Assembly: GCF_000719475.1 (NCBI RefSeq)
Contig: NZ_JOGO01000034.1
Coordinates: 1 to 63,644, forward strand
From: Streptomyces sp. NRRL F-5630
GTDB taxonomy: Bacteria; Actinomycetota; Actinomycetes; Streptomycetales; Streptomycetaceae
Length of the DNA: 63,644 bases
Direction of reading: 5' to 3'
Made by a program: the position numbers and the translations under genes. Positions 43,321 through 56,687 of this stretch are shown here, one piece after another (the first letter of the stretch is position 1; every line of letters begins with the position of its first letter). Under the pieces are notes generated by a model. It saw nothing but the letters and a program-made list of their open reading frames with translations, was not told where the DNA came from and made no database searches.

Positions 43321-43802
43321 CCACGCCCCTCGACCCGACCGATGTCATCACCATCGAGCGGACGCAGCGATTCCCTGAGCTGCTCGGGATCGGCATTGAT
43401 GCGGGCCGTGGCGCGCCAGGAGACGATCGCGCGGTGCACGGCCTCTCCCGCCCCTAGTTCAGCGGCGTCCGACAGCGCTTCAAGAAGCTCGACAGTGAAG
43501 GCCCGAACCTCTTCCGCGTCCAGGTGTCGCGCCCAGGGGAACACCTCGGGCAGTGCGAGGAGGAGCGCCCGGGCACCGTCGTCCTGCTTCATCAGTGCGA
43601 GGAGGAGCCGCGAGGCAGTGGTCAGGCTCTCCTCCGCGCCCTCCGCGCGTACAGCCGTGGTAAGCACCATGTCCGGCGCGTCCCGGTGGGTGACCCGAAG
43701 CTGCCCCAGGGCAGCAGCTCTGGCCGCGACACCCTTGGGGTTGCGGGACAGATCGGTGAAGGAGACGGATTCCGTTTCTGCTTCCAGACGCACGGTAGAC
43801 AT
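43317..43802 (-). CDS. putative antitoxin (Phd/YefM-like N-terminus)
   Basis: The product is 161 aa from an ATG at 43802. It begins with a Phd-like segment (SVSFTDLSRNPKGVAARAAAL, then RVTHRDAPDMVLTTA) in which the antitoxin would bind DNA and its toxin. It extends to a longer acidic helical C-terminal part (EEVRAFTVELLEALSDAAELG), unlike the usual 80-aa Phd proteins. The toxin-like gene follows with overlap. The pair lies between two aminotransferase 3' remnants, suggesting it came in by an insertion event. Confidence 0.65.
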   Translation of the reverse strand: MSTVRLEAETESVSFTDLSRNPKGVAARAAALGQLRVTHRDAPDMVLTTAVRAEGAEESLTTASRLLLALMKQDDGARALLLALPEVFPWARHLDAEEVRAFTVELLEALSDAAELGAGEAVHRAIVSWRATARINADPEQLRESLRPLDGDDIGRVEGRG

Positions 43803-43862
43803 AATCAGAGCTTACTCAGATCAGGATCTGATTTCGAGGGAAGCTGTCCGACCCTCGGTGCG

Positions 43863-43937
43863 CGCGCCTTGCCCTTCTGCAAGCGCGAGGAGGTGCTCCG
43901 CGAGGCGGTGATCCAGCTCAAGCGACTCGCGCAGTGA
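43863..43937 (+). pseudogene. second aminotransferase 3'-end remnant
   Basis: Twenty-four codons ending at a TGA (43935-43937) read PFCKREEVLREAVIQLKRLAQ, closely matching the end of the interrupted gene (FAFCKREGVLEEAVTRLKRLAV) and of the intact copy. Homology ends abruptly to the left, where the antitoxin promoter region begins. It is a leftover of a third aminotransferase 3' end, so the locus has been altered more than once. Confidence 0.82.
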
Positions 43938-44018
43938 ACCGCACTGCGCCACCCGTTCGGGGGGCTCAGGCGGTGAAAACGGCTTGTCAGGGCCGGGCGG
44001 TGGTTCGCCGCCTGCACA

Positions 44019-45302
44019 GTGCACCATGTGAGCGAACTCCTGGAACCCGGCGACGGGCGCATGGAACCGAAGGGCCCGGGCGGGGGCAGCGACCCGGGGG
44101 AAGGCGGACGTCTGCCCGGGGTGCGGGTACCGCGCCGGATCGGGGGCGGCGGCTCCGCGCTTCCCCCCTCGCTGCGCCGTGCCGCGCCCGCGCTCGTCTG
44201 GTTCCTCGCCATCCGGCTCACGGGCAGCCTCCTCGTCGTGCTCGCCTGCCTGCTCTTCGGCGACTCCCCGTACGAGCGGCTGCTGCGCCCCTGGGACGCG
44301 CAGTGGTACGAGCACATCGCCACGTACGGCTACGGCCTCGCCCGGCACGGCAGGCGACCGGGCCTGTACTACCGCGACCTCGCCTTCTTCCCGCTCTATC
44401 CCGGACTCGTCAGCGCGCTGCGCCTCGCCGTGCCCTTCTCCGTGCCCGTGGCCGTGCTTGGGCTCGTCGTCTCCTGGGGCTCCGCGCTGCTCGCCGCCTG
44501 GGGCGTCTACGCGGTCGTCGAGCGGCTGCGCGACCGCCGGACCGCGACCCTGCTCGTGCTGCTCTGGGCGCTGCTGCCGCAGGCGATGGTGCTCTCCGTC
44601 CCGTACAGCGAGTCGCTGCTCACCGCCTGCGCGGCCTGGGGACTGTGGGCGCTGCTCGACGGGCGGTGGGTGTGGGCGGGCACGTGCGCCGTGCTCGCCG
44701 GGCTCACGCGCCCGAACGGCATCGCCCTCGCCGCGGCCGTGATCCTCGCCGGGCTGTGGCTCGCCTGGACGACCCGTGCCCTCCCCCCGCCGCGCGTCCT
44801 CGTGGGCATGGCGCTCGCGCCGCTGGGCTGGGTGGGGTACGTGGTGTACGTGGGGTGGGAGCGGGGGGACGTGTTCGGCGGGTACTTCGCCGTGCAGCGC
44901 GACTGGGGCTCCACCTTCGACTTCGGGCTCGCGATGCTGCGCTACACCGACCACATCGAGATCGGCACGAACCGTCCGGAGCGGATCATCGCCGTCCTGC
45001 TCCTCTCGGGGGCGCTGCTGCTCTTCGCCGCGCTGCTCACCGAGCGGCGGCGCCCGCTGCCTGGGGCGCTGCTCGTGTACACGGGCGTGCTGCTCCTCAT
45101 CGCGGTGGGCGGTTCCGCCTACTTCAGCTCCAAGCCGCGCTTCCTGCTGCCGGCCTTCCCGCTGCTCATCCCGCTCGCGGACCGCCTCGCGGCGGCGCTG
45201 ACGGCCCGGCCGGGTCGCGCGCTACTCCTCCTCGCTTCCCTGGCCGGGCCCGCCCTGCTCTACGGGGCCTACCTCGTCGCTGGGGCGCCGATGGCCCTCT
45301 GA
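44019..45302 (+). CDS. PIG-V-like membrane mannosyltransferase
   Basis: The product is about 427 aa; GTG at 44019 is used, with GTG 44028 or ATG 44061 as alternatives. After a Gly/Pro-rich start there are about ten hydrophobic segments. The first loop contains RLLRPWDAQWYEHIATYGY, the D-x-x-W/Y catalytic-type loop of the GPI-mannosyltransferase-like (PIG-V, GT-C) family, followed by FFPLYPGLV and GLTRPNG. It would transfer mannose from a polyprenyl-phosphate donor at the membrane's outer side. It lies right of the aminotransferase, as in S. coelicolor. Confidence 0.78.
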   Translation: MHHVSELLEPGDGRMEPKGPGGGSDPGEGGRLPGVRVPRRIGGGGSALPPSLRRAAPALVWFLAIRLTGSLLVVLACLLFGDSPYERLLRPWDAQWYEHIATYGYGLARHGRRPGLYYRDLAFFPLYPGLVSALRLAVPFSVPVAVLGLVVSWGSALLAAWGVYAVVERLRDRRTATLLVLLWALLPQAMVLSVPYSESLLTACAAWGLWALLDGRWVWAGTCAVLAGLTRPNGIALAAAVILAGLWLAWTTRALPPPRVLVGMALAPLGWVGYVVYVGWERGDVFGGYFAVQRDWGSTFDFGLAMLRYTDHIEIGTNRPERIIAVLLLSGALLLFAALLTERRRPLPGALLVYTGVLLLIAVGGSAYFSSKPRFLLPAFPLLIPLADRLAAALTARPGRALLLLASLAGPALLYGAYLVAGAPMAL

Positions 45303-45430
45303 CCGGGCCGACGGCTGTCACACGCCGTCGGGACGGTGACACGTCTACGCCCCGACGGCTGTGACGCCGCGACGGCACGGTGACACGCCGAGGGCCTGGT
45401 GACACGCCGACGGTTTGGTGACGCACCGAC
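45303..45430. repeat. degenerate tandem repeats downstream of the mannosyltransferase
   Basis: About five imperfect units of roughly 20 bp carry the theme GGTGACACGCCGACGG. They lie directly after the mannosyltransferase stop and before the convergent YbjN gene. They could form alternative hairpins and act as a terminator; no coding frame is implied. Confidence 0.55.
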
Positions 45431-45488
45431 AGCGACGCGCTGAGGGCGCCGAGCACAGCCCCCGCCGGGGCCCCGGGACCGGGACCGG

Positions 45489-46022
45489 TCAGCCCTCGTC
45501 GCCGTCCGGCTTCTCCTCGCCGCCCCCGGCGATGTCCTGCTCCAGGCCGAGCTGCTCGACGAGCCAGCGGTCGAACTCGATCGCGGCGCGCACCCAGCTG
45601 ACGGTCGAGGAGACGAAGTGCTCCAGGCTGACGCCCGTACCGATGAGCATCTGCGCCTCGCCGATGAGGCGGACCGAACCGTCGTCGTGCGTGTGCGTGT
45701 AGACCTTCGGCCACAGGGTGCGGCGGTTCCAGTCGTCGATGGCTTCGAGGAGCTGGGGCTTGTCCTCGATGCGGTGCTCACGGTCGTAGAACGTCCGCAC
45801 CGAGAAGACCTGCTGCTCGTTCTCGCCGCGGAACATGAAGTACGTGCGGAATTCCTCCCACGGAGCGGCGAGGTCGCCCTCGTCGTCCACGACGTACTTC
45901 AGCTCCATCTGTTCGAGGAGCTGCTTCACCAAATCCTGGTCGGGGACGACGGGGCCCGCCGGTCCTTGGGGCTCTGGCTGGTTGCCCCCGAAGTTCGGAA
46001 TGGAGGACGGGTCGATGGTCAC
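45489..46022 (-). CDS. YbjN-domain protein
   Basis: A GTG at 46022 with an AGGG site 8 bases upstream gives 177 aa. The core VKQLLEQMELKYVVDDEGDLAAPW through RTYFMFRGENEQQVFSVRTFYD and SVRLIGEAQMLIG matches the YbjN (type III secretion chaperone-like fold) family found in many Actinobacteria. The first 25 and last 20 residues are unstructured. Function unknown, possibly a protein-binding regulator. In S. coelicolor the orthologous gene sits between the aminotransferase locus and clpB, as recalled. Confidence 0.82.
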   Translation of the reverse strand: MTIDPSSIPNFGGNQPEPQGPAGPVVPDQDLVKQLLEQMELKYVVDDEGDLAAPWEEFRTYFMFRGENEQQVFSVRTFYDREHRIEDKPQLLEAIDDWNRRTLWPKVYTHTHDDGSVRLIGEAQMLIGTGVSLEHFVSSTVSWVRAAIEFDRWLVEQLGLEQDIAGGGEEKPDGDEG

Positions 46023-46152
46023 CGTGTATTTCCCTTCGTACGGATGGGGGCCATCCTCCCTCATATGCGGTGGGGGCTGGCAAGCCCTCGCCCGGTGGGC
46101 GAGGCGGGGTCGCGGGGCGGCGGGGCGGAGCCGGTCCGTGCTCCGGGTGCCC

Positions 46153-46185
46153 GCCGGGTCCCCGGCCATGCGCCGGGGACCCGGC
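46153..46185. terminator. perfect 14-bp stem-loop terminator after clpB
   Basis: GCCGGGTCCCCGGC (46153-46166) pairs with its perfect complement at 46172-46185 around the loop CATGC. It lies 18 bp past the clpB stop and before the YbjN gene, so it can end the clpB transcript. Confidence 0.75.
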
Positions 46186-46203
46186 TGAGCCTCGCCGCGC
46201 AGG

Positions 46204-48831
<2,628 letters not shown>

Positions 48832-48918
48832 CGCGCATGTCCTCCTTGCCCCTGCGACCGATCGGGCTGCTCCGGGCAGCCGCGACGACTTCTCGATGAC
48901 TCCTACAGCCTCGACGAA

Positions 48919-48939
48919 GTTGAGTCTATTCCACTCAAG
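48919..48939 (-). promoter_or_regulatory. HspR-associated inverted repeat (HAIR) upstream of clpB
   Basis: On the minus strand it reads CTTGAGT-GGAATAG-ACTCAAC, matching the HAIR consensus CTTGAGT-N7-ACTCAAG but for the last base. HspR, whose gene is at 51810, would bind here and repress clpB until heat stress. Basis: the known HspR operator in Streptomyces. Confidence 0.93.
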
Positions 48940-49169
48940 GAAGTGGAGCGAATAATCTTCGAGCACTCTTTCGAGGGAACTGCCGGAGTCTCGCGCTGAC
49001 ATGAGGGCAGGGAGAGTGCGGCGGTGCCTGCCGGGACAGCTGGGCGGGCTCCCGGTCGCGTTCTGCCTTGCGGCCACGGACGGCGAGGCGGCGCGTGCCC
49101 GGCCGGGGGTCCGGCGCGCGTCGGCCTCCCGGCGCCTCCCGCCGCCGGGTGCGCCGCTACTCTCCCCCC

Positions 49170-49574
49170 ATGCCCGTCCCGCTCACCGCTCCGCCCGCCT
49201 CCTACCTGGACTTCTGGCGCGAGCGACACGTCTGCACGCTCACCACGCTCCGCCCCGACGGCACGCCCCACGTCGCCCCGGTCGGCGCCACGCTCGACCA
49301 CGCGGCGGGGCTCGCCCGCGTCATCACCAGCCGCACCAGCCGCAAGGCGCGCAACGTCCTCGCCGCCGGTCCCGCGGGCACGCCCGTCGCCGTCTGCCAG
49401 TTCGAGGGCCGCCGCTGGGCCACGCTGGAGGGCCGCGCCCGGCTCCTCACCGGCCAGGAGGAGGTCGAGGAGGCGGTACGGCGCTACACCGAGCGCTACG
49501 GACGCGTCCCGCGGCACAACCCCGCGCGGTCCGTCATCGAGATCACCCTCACGCGCCTGCTCGGCAACGCCTGA
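49170..49574 (+). CDS. PPOX-fold (pyridoxamine-oxidase-like) flavin/F420 protein
   Basis: The product is 134 aa from an ATG at 49170. The split-barrel core is visible: [32 protein letters not shown], then [15 protein letters not shown] with a phosphate-binding [22 protein letters not shown] and the final [12 protein letters not shown]. The family binds FMN or F420 and is common in Actinobacteria. The substrate is unknown. It converges with the GEPSWG operon, with a terminator in between. Confidence 0.82.
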   Translation: MPVPLTAPPASYLDFWRERHVCTLTTLRPDGTPHVAPVGATLDHAAGLARVITSRTSRKARNVLAAGPAGTPVAVCQFEGRRWATLEGRARLLTGQEEVEEAVRRYTERYGRVPRHNPARSVIEITLTRLLGNA

Positions 49575-49630
49575 GCCCCTCACCGGCCCCGGGCACCCGG
49601 CCGTCCCGCCCGGCCCCGTACGCGCGAATG

Positions 49631-49674
49631 GCAGCGGCGCCGCCGGGGATTCAGGTCCTCGGCGGCGCCGCTGC
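49631..49674. terminator. perfect 15-bp stem-loop terminator between convergent genes
   Basis: GCAGCGGCGCCGCCG (49631-49645) pairs perfectly with 49660-49674 around a 14-nt loop. It follows both the PPOX gene and the GEPSWG operon, and can serve both. Confidence 0.72.
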
Positions 49675-49717
49675 TGGGGGAAAGCGCCTGGCGATCTGTT
49701 TCAACGGGGGGAATCGC

Positions 49718-50041
49718 TCAGGCGCTGCGGGGGGTGACGTAGGAGTCCGACCAGTCGGCGACCTGCTGGTGGTCGCGCTGGTCGAGGTTGACGAAAAGCA
49801 TTCCGTAGCGCACCGCGCACCGTACGGGCTGCGGGGCACCACGGGGCCGACGGAGACAGCGGTACGCCCGTACGTCCTCGGCCCCGTCCCGCACGACGAC
49901 GATCGGTTCGCCGAAGAGCGTGACCATCAGCGAGTCGCCCTCGTGGGGGATCGCCGTGACGAGATCGATGAAGTGCCAGCCGGAGCGATAGGCGGTGGCC
50001 ATCTCACGCCGGAAGGTGTGGTCGTCGGGCGGGGTCGTCAT
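49718..50041 (-). CDS. Rieske-like protein lacking the usual cluster ligands
   Basis: The ATG at 50041 overlaps the stop of the GEPSWG gene (ATGA); the product is 107 aa. The sequence WHFIDLVTAIPHEGDSLMVTLFGEPIVVVRD follows the first strands of Rieske oxygenase-type ferredoxins. Where these read CPHRG, here the text is CLRRPRG, and the second Cys-x2-His is reduced to a lone Cys (PVRCAVRYG). It therefore has the fold but probably no [2Fe-2S] cluster. It could be a binding or accessory protein for its partner gene. Function is unknown and the fold call is moderate. Confidence 0.55.
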   Translation of the reverse strand: MTTPPDDHTFRREMATAYRSGWHFIDLVTAIPHEGDSLMVTLFGEPIVVVRDGAEDVRAYRCLRRPRGAPQPVRCAVRYGMLFVNLDQRDHQQVADWSDSYVTPRSA

Positions 50042-50427
50042 GCCTGGACCGTGCCCCAGGAGGGCTCGCCCGCGGCGGCACCCGGCTGGTTCGGCTCATT
50101 GACGGGAGCGACACCCCAGGAAGGCTCGCCCGCGGGGACGACACCCCACGAGGGCTCACCCGGCTTCGCGCTCGCGTGGACCACACCCCAGGAGGGCTCA
50201 CCAGCGGGAGCGACGCCCCAGGAGGGCTCACCAGCCGGAGCGACACCCCAGGAGGGCTCACCCTGCACAGAGGCCGGGACCACGCCCCACGAGGGCTCCC
50301 CCGGGCGGGCGGAGGCACTCACGGACCCCGACGGCTGGCTTCCCCACGACGGCTCCCCCAGAGCCACCGCACCAATGGCGAGAGCCGCCATCGCGGAAAC
50401 GCAGAGTGTACGAAGCTTCACGGACAT
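50038..50427 (-). CDS. secreted GEPSWG-repeat protein (possible multi-core peptide precursor)
   Basis: The product is 129 aa from an ATG at 50427. Residues 1-23 form a signal-peptide-like segment (basic start then CVSAMAALAIGAVAL). The remainder consists of eight exact GEPSWG units spaced by 4-20 residues of VVPA, VAPA or VVHASAKP-type linkers, ending GEPSWGTVQA. Such identical cores in series look like a precursor of modified or processed peptides (a RiPP-like multi-core) or a secreted repetitive surface protein. It is translationally coupled to a Rieske-like gene and divergent from a LuxR regulator. No peptide-modifying enzyme other than the Rieske-like protein is adjacent. I do not recognise the family. 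Confidence 0.72.
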   Translation of the reverse strand: MSVKLRTLCVSAMAALAIGAVALGEPSWGSQPSGSVSASARPGEPSWGVVPASVQGEPSWGVAPAGEPSWGVAPAGEPSWGVVHASAKPGEPSWGVVPAGEPSWGVAPVNEPNQPGAAAGEPSWGTVQA

Positions 50428-50556
50428 GATGGGCTCCCACCTCTGTGATTGGTATGTGAACGACCCCCGCCCTGCAACGATGGCCCAGGCTGAGCGCTTT
50501 CACTAGGAAACCCATGCATCATGTTCCTGTATTACATGAGCCTGAGGGGGGGACAC

Positions 50557-51537
50557 ATGGGGAGGAGGCCCCTCGAAAAGTGTCATTCCCATCCGCAGGA
50601 GCCGCTCTGCGTCACCGGCCGTGAGCTGTACGCCGCCGCACTGCGCTCCGGACGCCTGAAACGCGAGGAACTCGCCGACGCCCCTTGCGTTCTCGACCTG
50701 GGACTGCTGGCACCCGACCCGGCGGAGCCCGCGACGCTGCTCCCGGTCCAGCCGTCGACGGCGCTCGGCAGGCTGCTCCAGCCGCTGGAGAACCGCATCC
50801 TGCACAACCGCAAGGCGGCGGTCGCGCTCACCGAGACCCTGGAGCCCTTCATGGCTCTGAGCGGGCACGATCCGGCCAGTCAGGCGGTCACGGTGCTCGA
50901 CGGGCTCGACCGCATCAACTCCACGCTCGACCAGACCGTCATGGAGTGCCACGACGAACTGCTCACGCTCCAGCCCGGCAGCGGACGCGCCCCGTACCTC
51001 CTTGAGGACGCCCTGCGGCGCGTGGAGCCCTTCTTCGGCACCAGCGTCCGGATGCGGACCCTCTACCACCACACGGCCCGTCACCATCCCTCCACACTCG
51101 CGTACGTGGAGAGGACGATGCCGGAGGGAATCGAGTTCCGCACGATGGAGCAGCTCCCCGAGCGGCTCATCATCGTGGACCGCCGCGCGGCCTTCATCCC
51201 CATCAGTGACGACCGCAAGATCGCCCTCAAGATCGAGCACCCGGGTCTCGTCGGCTACCTCGCGGGCGTCTTCAACCAGTTCTGGAGCCTCGCGCGCCCC
51301 TGGTCCGAGGCGACCCCGGCGCCTGTGCCGAGCGGCATCACGAGCACCCAGCTCTCCATCGCCCGCCTGCTCGTCGAGGGCCACGTCGACGAGGCCATCG
51401 CGCGCCGCCTCGGCATGAACGTCCGCACCTGCCGGGCCCACATCGCCAAACTCGCCACCACCCTCGGCAGCGGCAGCCGCGCCCAGCTCGGCTACCTCAT
51501 CGCCCAGTCCGGACTGCTGGACACACCGGGCAGCTGA
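50557..51537 (+). CDS. LuxR-family transcriptional regulator
   Basis: ATG 50557 is chosen for the GGGGGG site 5-6 bases before it; ATGs at 50521 and 50536 are in frame. The product is about 326 aa: an N-terminal and middle region (LGRLLQPLENRILHNRKAAVALTETLEPF, ... RMRTLYHHTARHHPSTLAYVE) seen in Streptomyces TrmB/LuxR-like regulators that sense unknown cues, and a C-terminal LuxR helix-turn-helix (ITSTQLSIARLLVEGHVDEAIARRLGMNVRTCRAHI-type, about 265-320). It is divergent from the GEPSWG operon across about 130 bp, so that operon is its likely target. Confidence 0.82.
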   Translation: MGRRPLEKCHSHPQEPLCVTGRELYAAALRSGRLKREELADAPCVLDLGLLAPDPAEPATLLPVQPSTALGRLLQPLENRILHNRKAAVALTETLEPFMALSGHDPASQAVTVLDGLDRINSTLDQTVMECHDELLTLQPGSGRAPYLLEDALRRVEPFFGTSVRMRTLYHHTARHHPSTLAYVERTMPEGIEFRTMEQLPERLIIVDRRAAFIPISDDRKIALKIEHPGLVGYLAGVFNQFWSLARPWSEATPAPVPSGITSTQLSIARLLVEGHVDEAIARRLGMNVRTCRAHIAKLATTLGSGSRAQLGYLIAQSGLLDTPGS

Positions 51538-51605
51538 GGTGCGGTGCGGGAGGCGGCAGGGACCGCACCCGGCACGTACGGGCGGTCACGGCGGCACGGG
51601 CCGAG

Positions 51606-51680
51606 CCCAGCACTCACGGGATCGCAGGGGCCCAGCACGCACGGGGTCGCGGGGGCCCAGCACGCACCGAGTCGCGGCGG
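51606..51680. repeat. three 25-bp tandem repeats
   Basis: Units at 51606-51630, 51631-51655 and 51656-51680 share the theme CCCAGCACGCACGGGGTCGC plus a G-rich end. They lie in the 272-bp gap between the LuxR gene and the convergent hspR end. Units 1 and 2 differ at a few positions and unit 3 is more diverged. Confidence 0.8.
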
Positions 51681-51809
51681 CACGGCCCGGGGGCCCTCGC
51701 GCCCGCCACGCCACGCCGGGGTATTCCTCACGCACAAGGGCGGCACCCCCGCGCGAGGATCACCCCGCCCGTACGGCACCGCCCCGGCACAGCCCCGCGG
51801 GGCCGCCGC

Positions 51810-52277
51810 TCACTCCCCCGCGCCGTGCCCCCGCTTGTTCTTCGGGCGCCACACCACGAGCGCGCTCGCCTGCTGCACCTCCTGGTACGGGACGAGGTCG
51901 CGCCGGTAGGAGGCGTGCACCTGCGCCTCACGCTGCCGCATCGTCGCCGCGGCCCCGTCGAGCGCCGCGCTCAGCTCGGCGATGCGCTGCTCCATCGCGC
52001 TGACCTGCGACTGGAGCTCGATGATCCGCTTGATGCCGGCCAGGTTCACGCCCTCGTCCTGCGACAACTGCTGCACCTGGCGCAGGAGCTGGATGTCGCG
52101 GGCCGAGTAGCGGCGGCCCCGGCCCGCCGCACGGTCGGGAGAGACCAGGCCGAGCCGGTCGTACTGACGCAGCGTCTGGGGATGGAGCCCGGAGAGCTGA
52201 GCGGCGACCGAAATGACGTACACCGGTGTCTCGTCGGTCAGCTCGTACGGATTCCTGCCTCGCCCTTCCATGGTCAT
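51810..52277 (-). CDS. hspR: heat-shock repressor HspR
   Basis: The ATG at 52277 overlaps the dnaJ stop (ATGA); the product is 155 aa. It starts with TPVYVISVAAQLSGLHPQTLRQYDRLGLVSPDRAAG, the MerR-type helix-turn-helix of HspR, followed by YSARDIQLLRQVQQLSQDEGVNLAGIKRIIEL and a coiled helix, ending with a basic KNKRG tail. HspR represses the dnaK operon, clpB and itself through HAIR sites and needs DnaK as a co-repressor. Being last in the operon gives feedback control. Confidence 0.95.
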   Translation of the reverse strand: MTMEGRGRNPYELTDETPVYVISVAAQLSGLHPQTLRQYDRLGLVSPDRAAGRGRRYSARDIQLLRQVQQLSQDEGVNLAGIKRIIELQSQVSAMEQRIAELSAALDGAAATMRQREAQVHASYRRDLVPYQEVQQASALVVWRPKNKRGHGAGE

Positions 52278-53479
52278 GCTCCCTTCGCCGCCTCGAACAA
52301 CGCCGCCCGCGGGTCCTCCCCGGCACTCGCGTCGCGGTAGGACTCCAGGGCCTCCCTGGCCCGGTCGTCGAGGTGCGCGGGCACCGCGACCTCCACGGTC
52401 ACCAGGAGGTCTCCGCGCGTACCGTCCTTGCGGACCGCGCCCTTGCCGCGGGCACGCATCGTCCGGCCGTTGGGGGTACCCGCGGGGAGTTTGAGGGTGA
52501 CGGGCGGGCCGCCGAGCGTCGGCACCCGCACCGTGCCGCCGAGCGCCGCCTCGCTGAAGGTCACGGGCACGGTGACCGCGAGGTTGTCGCCCTTGCGGGC
52601 GAAGACCGGGTGCTCCTTGACGTGCACCACCACGTAGAGGTCACCGGCCGGGCCGCCGCGCTCGCCCGGGGCGCCCTTGCCGCGCAGCCGGATGCGCTGC
52701 CCGTCCTGGACGCCCGCCGGGATGCGCACCTGGATGGAGCGGGCCGACTTGGCGCGCCCGCTGCCCTTGCACACCTCGCAGGGGTCCTGGGCGATGAGCC
52801 CGCGCCCCTTGCAGTCCACGCACGGGTCGGTGAGGGAGAAACCGCCGCTGCCCCCGCGCGAGACCTGCCCCGTGCCCACGCAGGTCGGGCAGACCCGCGG
52901 GGTGCCGTTCTTGTCGCCCGTGCCCGAGCACGCCTTGCACGGCTCCTGGCTGGACATCCGCAGCGGGACCGTCGCCCCGTCCACCGCCTCGGTGAAGGTG
53001 AGCGTCACCTCGGACTCGATGTCCTGGCCGCGCCGGGCGCGGGTGCGCGTCGGGCCGCCCTGCGTCCCCGCGCCCGCCGCACCGCCGCGGTTGAAGAGCC
53101 CGCCGAAGACATCGCCGAGGCCACCGCCGAAGCCGCCGCCCCCGCTGCCGCCCGGACCGCCCCCGAAGAGGTCGCCCAGGTCGAAGTTGAAATTGCCGCC
53201 CGCACCACCGGCACCCGCACCACCGGGGCGGAAGCCGCCACCCGCGAAGAGGGCGCGCGCCTCGTCGTACTCCTTGCGCTTCTTCGGGTCGCCGAGGACG
53301 TCGTGCGCCTCGGAGATCTCCTTGAAGCGGTCCTCGGCCCTGGTGTTGCCCTTGTTGGCGTCCGGGTGGTTCTCGCGGGCGAGCTTGCGGTACGCCTTCT
53401 TGATCTCCGCCTCGGTGGCGTCCTTCGGCACGCCGAGGACCTTGTAGTAGTCCTTCTCGATGAAGTCCTTCGTGCTCAT
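52274..53479 (-). CDS. dnaJ: molecular chaperone DnaJ
   Basis: The product is 401 aa from an ATG at 53479. The J domain carries YYKVLGVPKDATEAEIKKAY and the HPD motif in ENHPDANKG. A Gly/Phe-rich segment follows (GGNFNFDLGDLFGGG), then four zinc motifs CKACSGTG, CPTCVGTG, CVDCKGRG and CEVCKGSG, then the C-terminal peptide-binding domains. It stimulates the ATPase of DnaK and delivers clients. It lies between grpE and hspR in the HspR-regulated operon, separated from grpE by 210 bp of tandem repeats. Confidence 0.97.
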   Translation of the reverse strand: MSTKDFIEKDYYKVLGVPKDATEAEIKKAYRKLARENHPDANKGNTRAEDRFKEISEAHDVLGDPKKRKEYDEARALFAGGGFRPGGAGAGGAGGNFNFDLGDLFGGGPGGSGGGGFGGGLGDVFGGLFNRGGAAGAGTQGGPTRTRARRGQDIESEVTLTFTEAVDGATVPLRMSSQEPCKACSGTGDKNGTPRVCPTCVGTGQVSRGGSGGFSLTDPCVDCKGRGLIAQDPCEVCKGSGRAKSARSIQVRIPAGVQDGQRIRLRGKGAPGERGGPAGDLYVVVHVKEHPVFARKGDNLAVTVPVTFSEAALGGTVRVPTLGGPPVTLKLPAGTPNGRTMRARGKGAVRKDGTRGDLLVTVEVAVPAHLDDRAREALESYRDASAGEDPRAALFEAAKGA

Positions 53480-53555
53480 CCCCGACGTCCCTCCTTCCGT
53501 GGCGGCGCGGCCCCGGGCCACGGCCCCCGCCCGGCCCGCCCGGCCATCTCCTGTT

Positions 53556-53635
53556 GTACCGCTCCCGGGCGCGCGGCTCGCGCCGGCGTCCGTGCCGCTC
53601 CCGGGCGACCGGCTCCCGCCGGCGCCCGTACCGCC
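53556..53635. repeat. 36-bp tandem repeat between dnaJ and grpE
   Basis: A unit at 53556-53591 beginning GTACCGCTCCCGGGCG repeats at 53592-53627 with a few changes, and a third copy starts at 53628. It sits in the non-coding spacer of the chaperone operon and may influence the relative transcript levels of dnaK-grpE and dnaJ-hspR. Confidence 0.7.
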
Positions 53636-53689
53636 TCACCGGGCCGCCCGGCCGGACCATCCGGTCCGGCCGGGCGTCTCCCGCTCTGC

Positions 53690-56244
<2,555 letters not shown>

Positions 56245-56247
56245 TTA

Positions 56248-56268
56248 CTTGAGTGGATCTCGCTCAAC
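56248..56268 (-). promoter_or_regulatory. HspR-associated inverted repeat (HAIR) upstream of dnaK
   Basis: The repeat reads CTTGAGT-GGATCTC-GCTCAAC on the plus strand, matching the HAIR layout with one mismatch in the right arm. It lies 22 bp before the dnaK ATG. On the minus strand a TTGACA box at 56296-56291 lies upstream and could be the -35 element, though no good -10 follows at the expected spacing. Confidence 0.9.
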
Positions 56269-56687
56269 CATGCACCAGCCCCCCACCCCCTGTCAACAGA
56301 CCTGAGCCGGGCGCACTCAACTCTTATTCAGCCCTTACGCGCAATGACCGCCTGACGCCGCCCGGAGCGGCCACCGCTCCACGCGACAGACGCCCGACGA
56401 ACACCTCGCTCCACGCGACCGACACCCCTTGCGGCGCGCCGCTCCACCCGGCAAGCACCCCCCGCCGCACACCGCTCCACCCCGGCAACCACCCCCGCCC
56501 CCGCCCCGCGGCGCGCCGTGCGCCAGATCACGCGGGGCGAGGGGTCCACGCCGACGGAGAGTGGATACCCTCCCTACAGAACCGATTAAGTTACTGCTTA
56601 GTAAGGCGACCCTTCCCGGGCCGCACCGGGCCTCCCGGCCCACCGACCCAGTACCCCGCACTTCCGCGCAGGTTCGAGGAGCCCTCC
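56269..56687. other. gap between divergent dnaK and the Fe-S oxidoreductase gene
   Basis: These 419 bp hold the dnaK promoter on the left. The stretch 56370-56510 repeats the theme CGCTCCACGCGAC and CGCTCCACCCCGGC, roughly every 30-40 bp, interpreted as spacer repeats. No coding frame is convincing. Confidence 0.45.

Noticed and set aside
43524..43937. A 137-codon plus-strand frame containing the second aminotransferase end.
   Set aside because: Only its last 24 codons are homologous to anything; the rest is antisense to the antitoxin gene, so it is recorded as a remnant and not as a gene.
51606..51680. A possible CRISPR array.
   Set aside because: Units are contiguous 25-bp tandem repeats without spacers, and no cas genes are present; the same applies to the GEPSWG coding repeats and other intergenic repeats.
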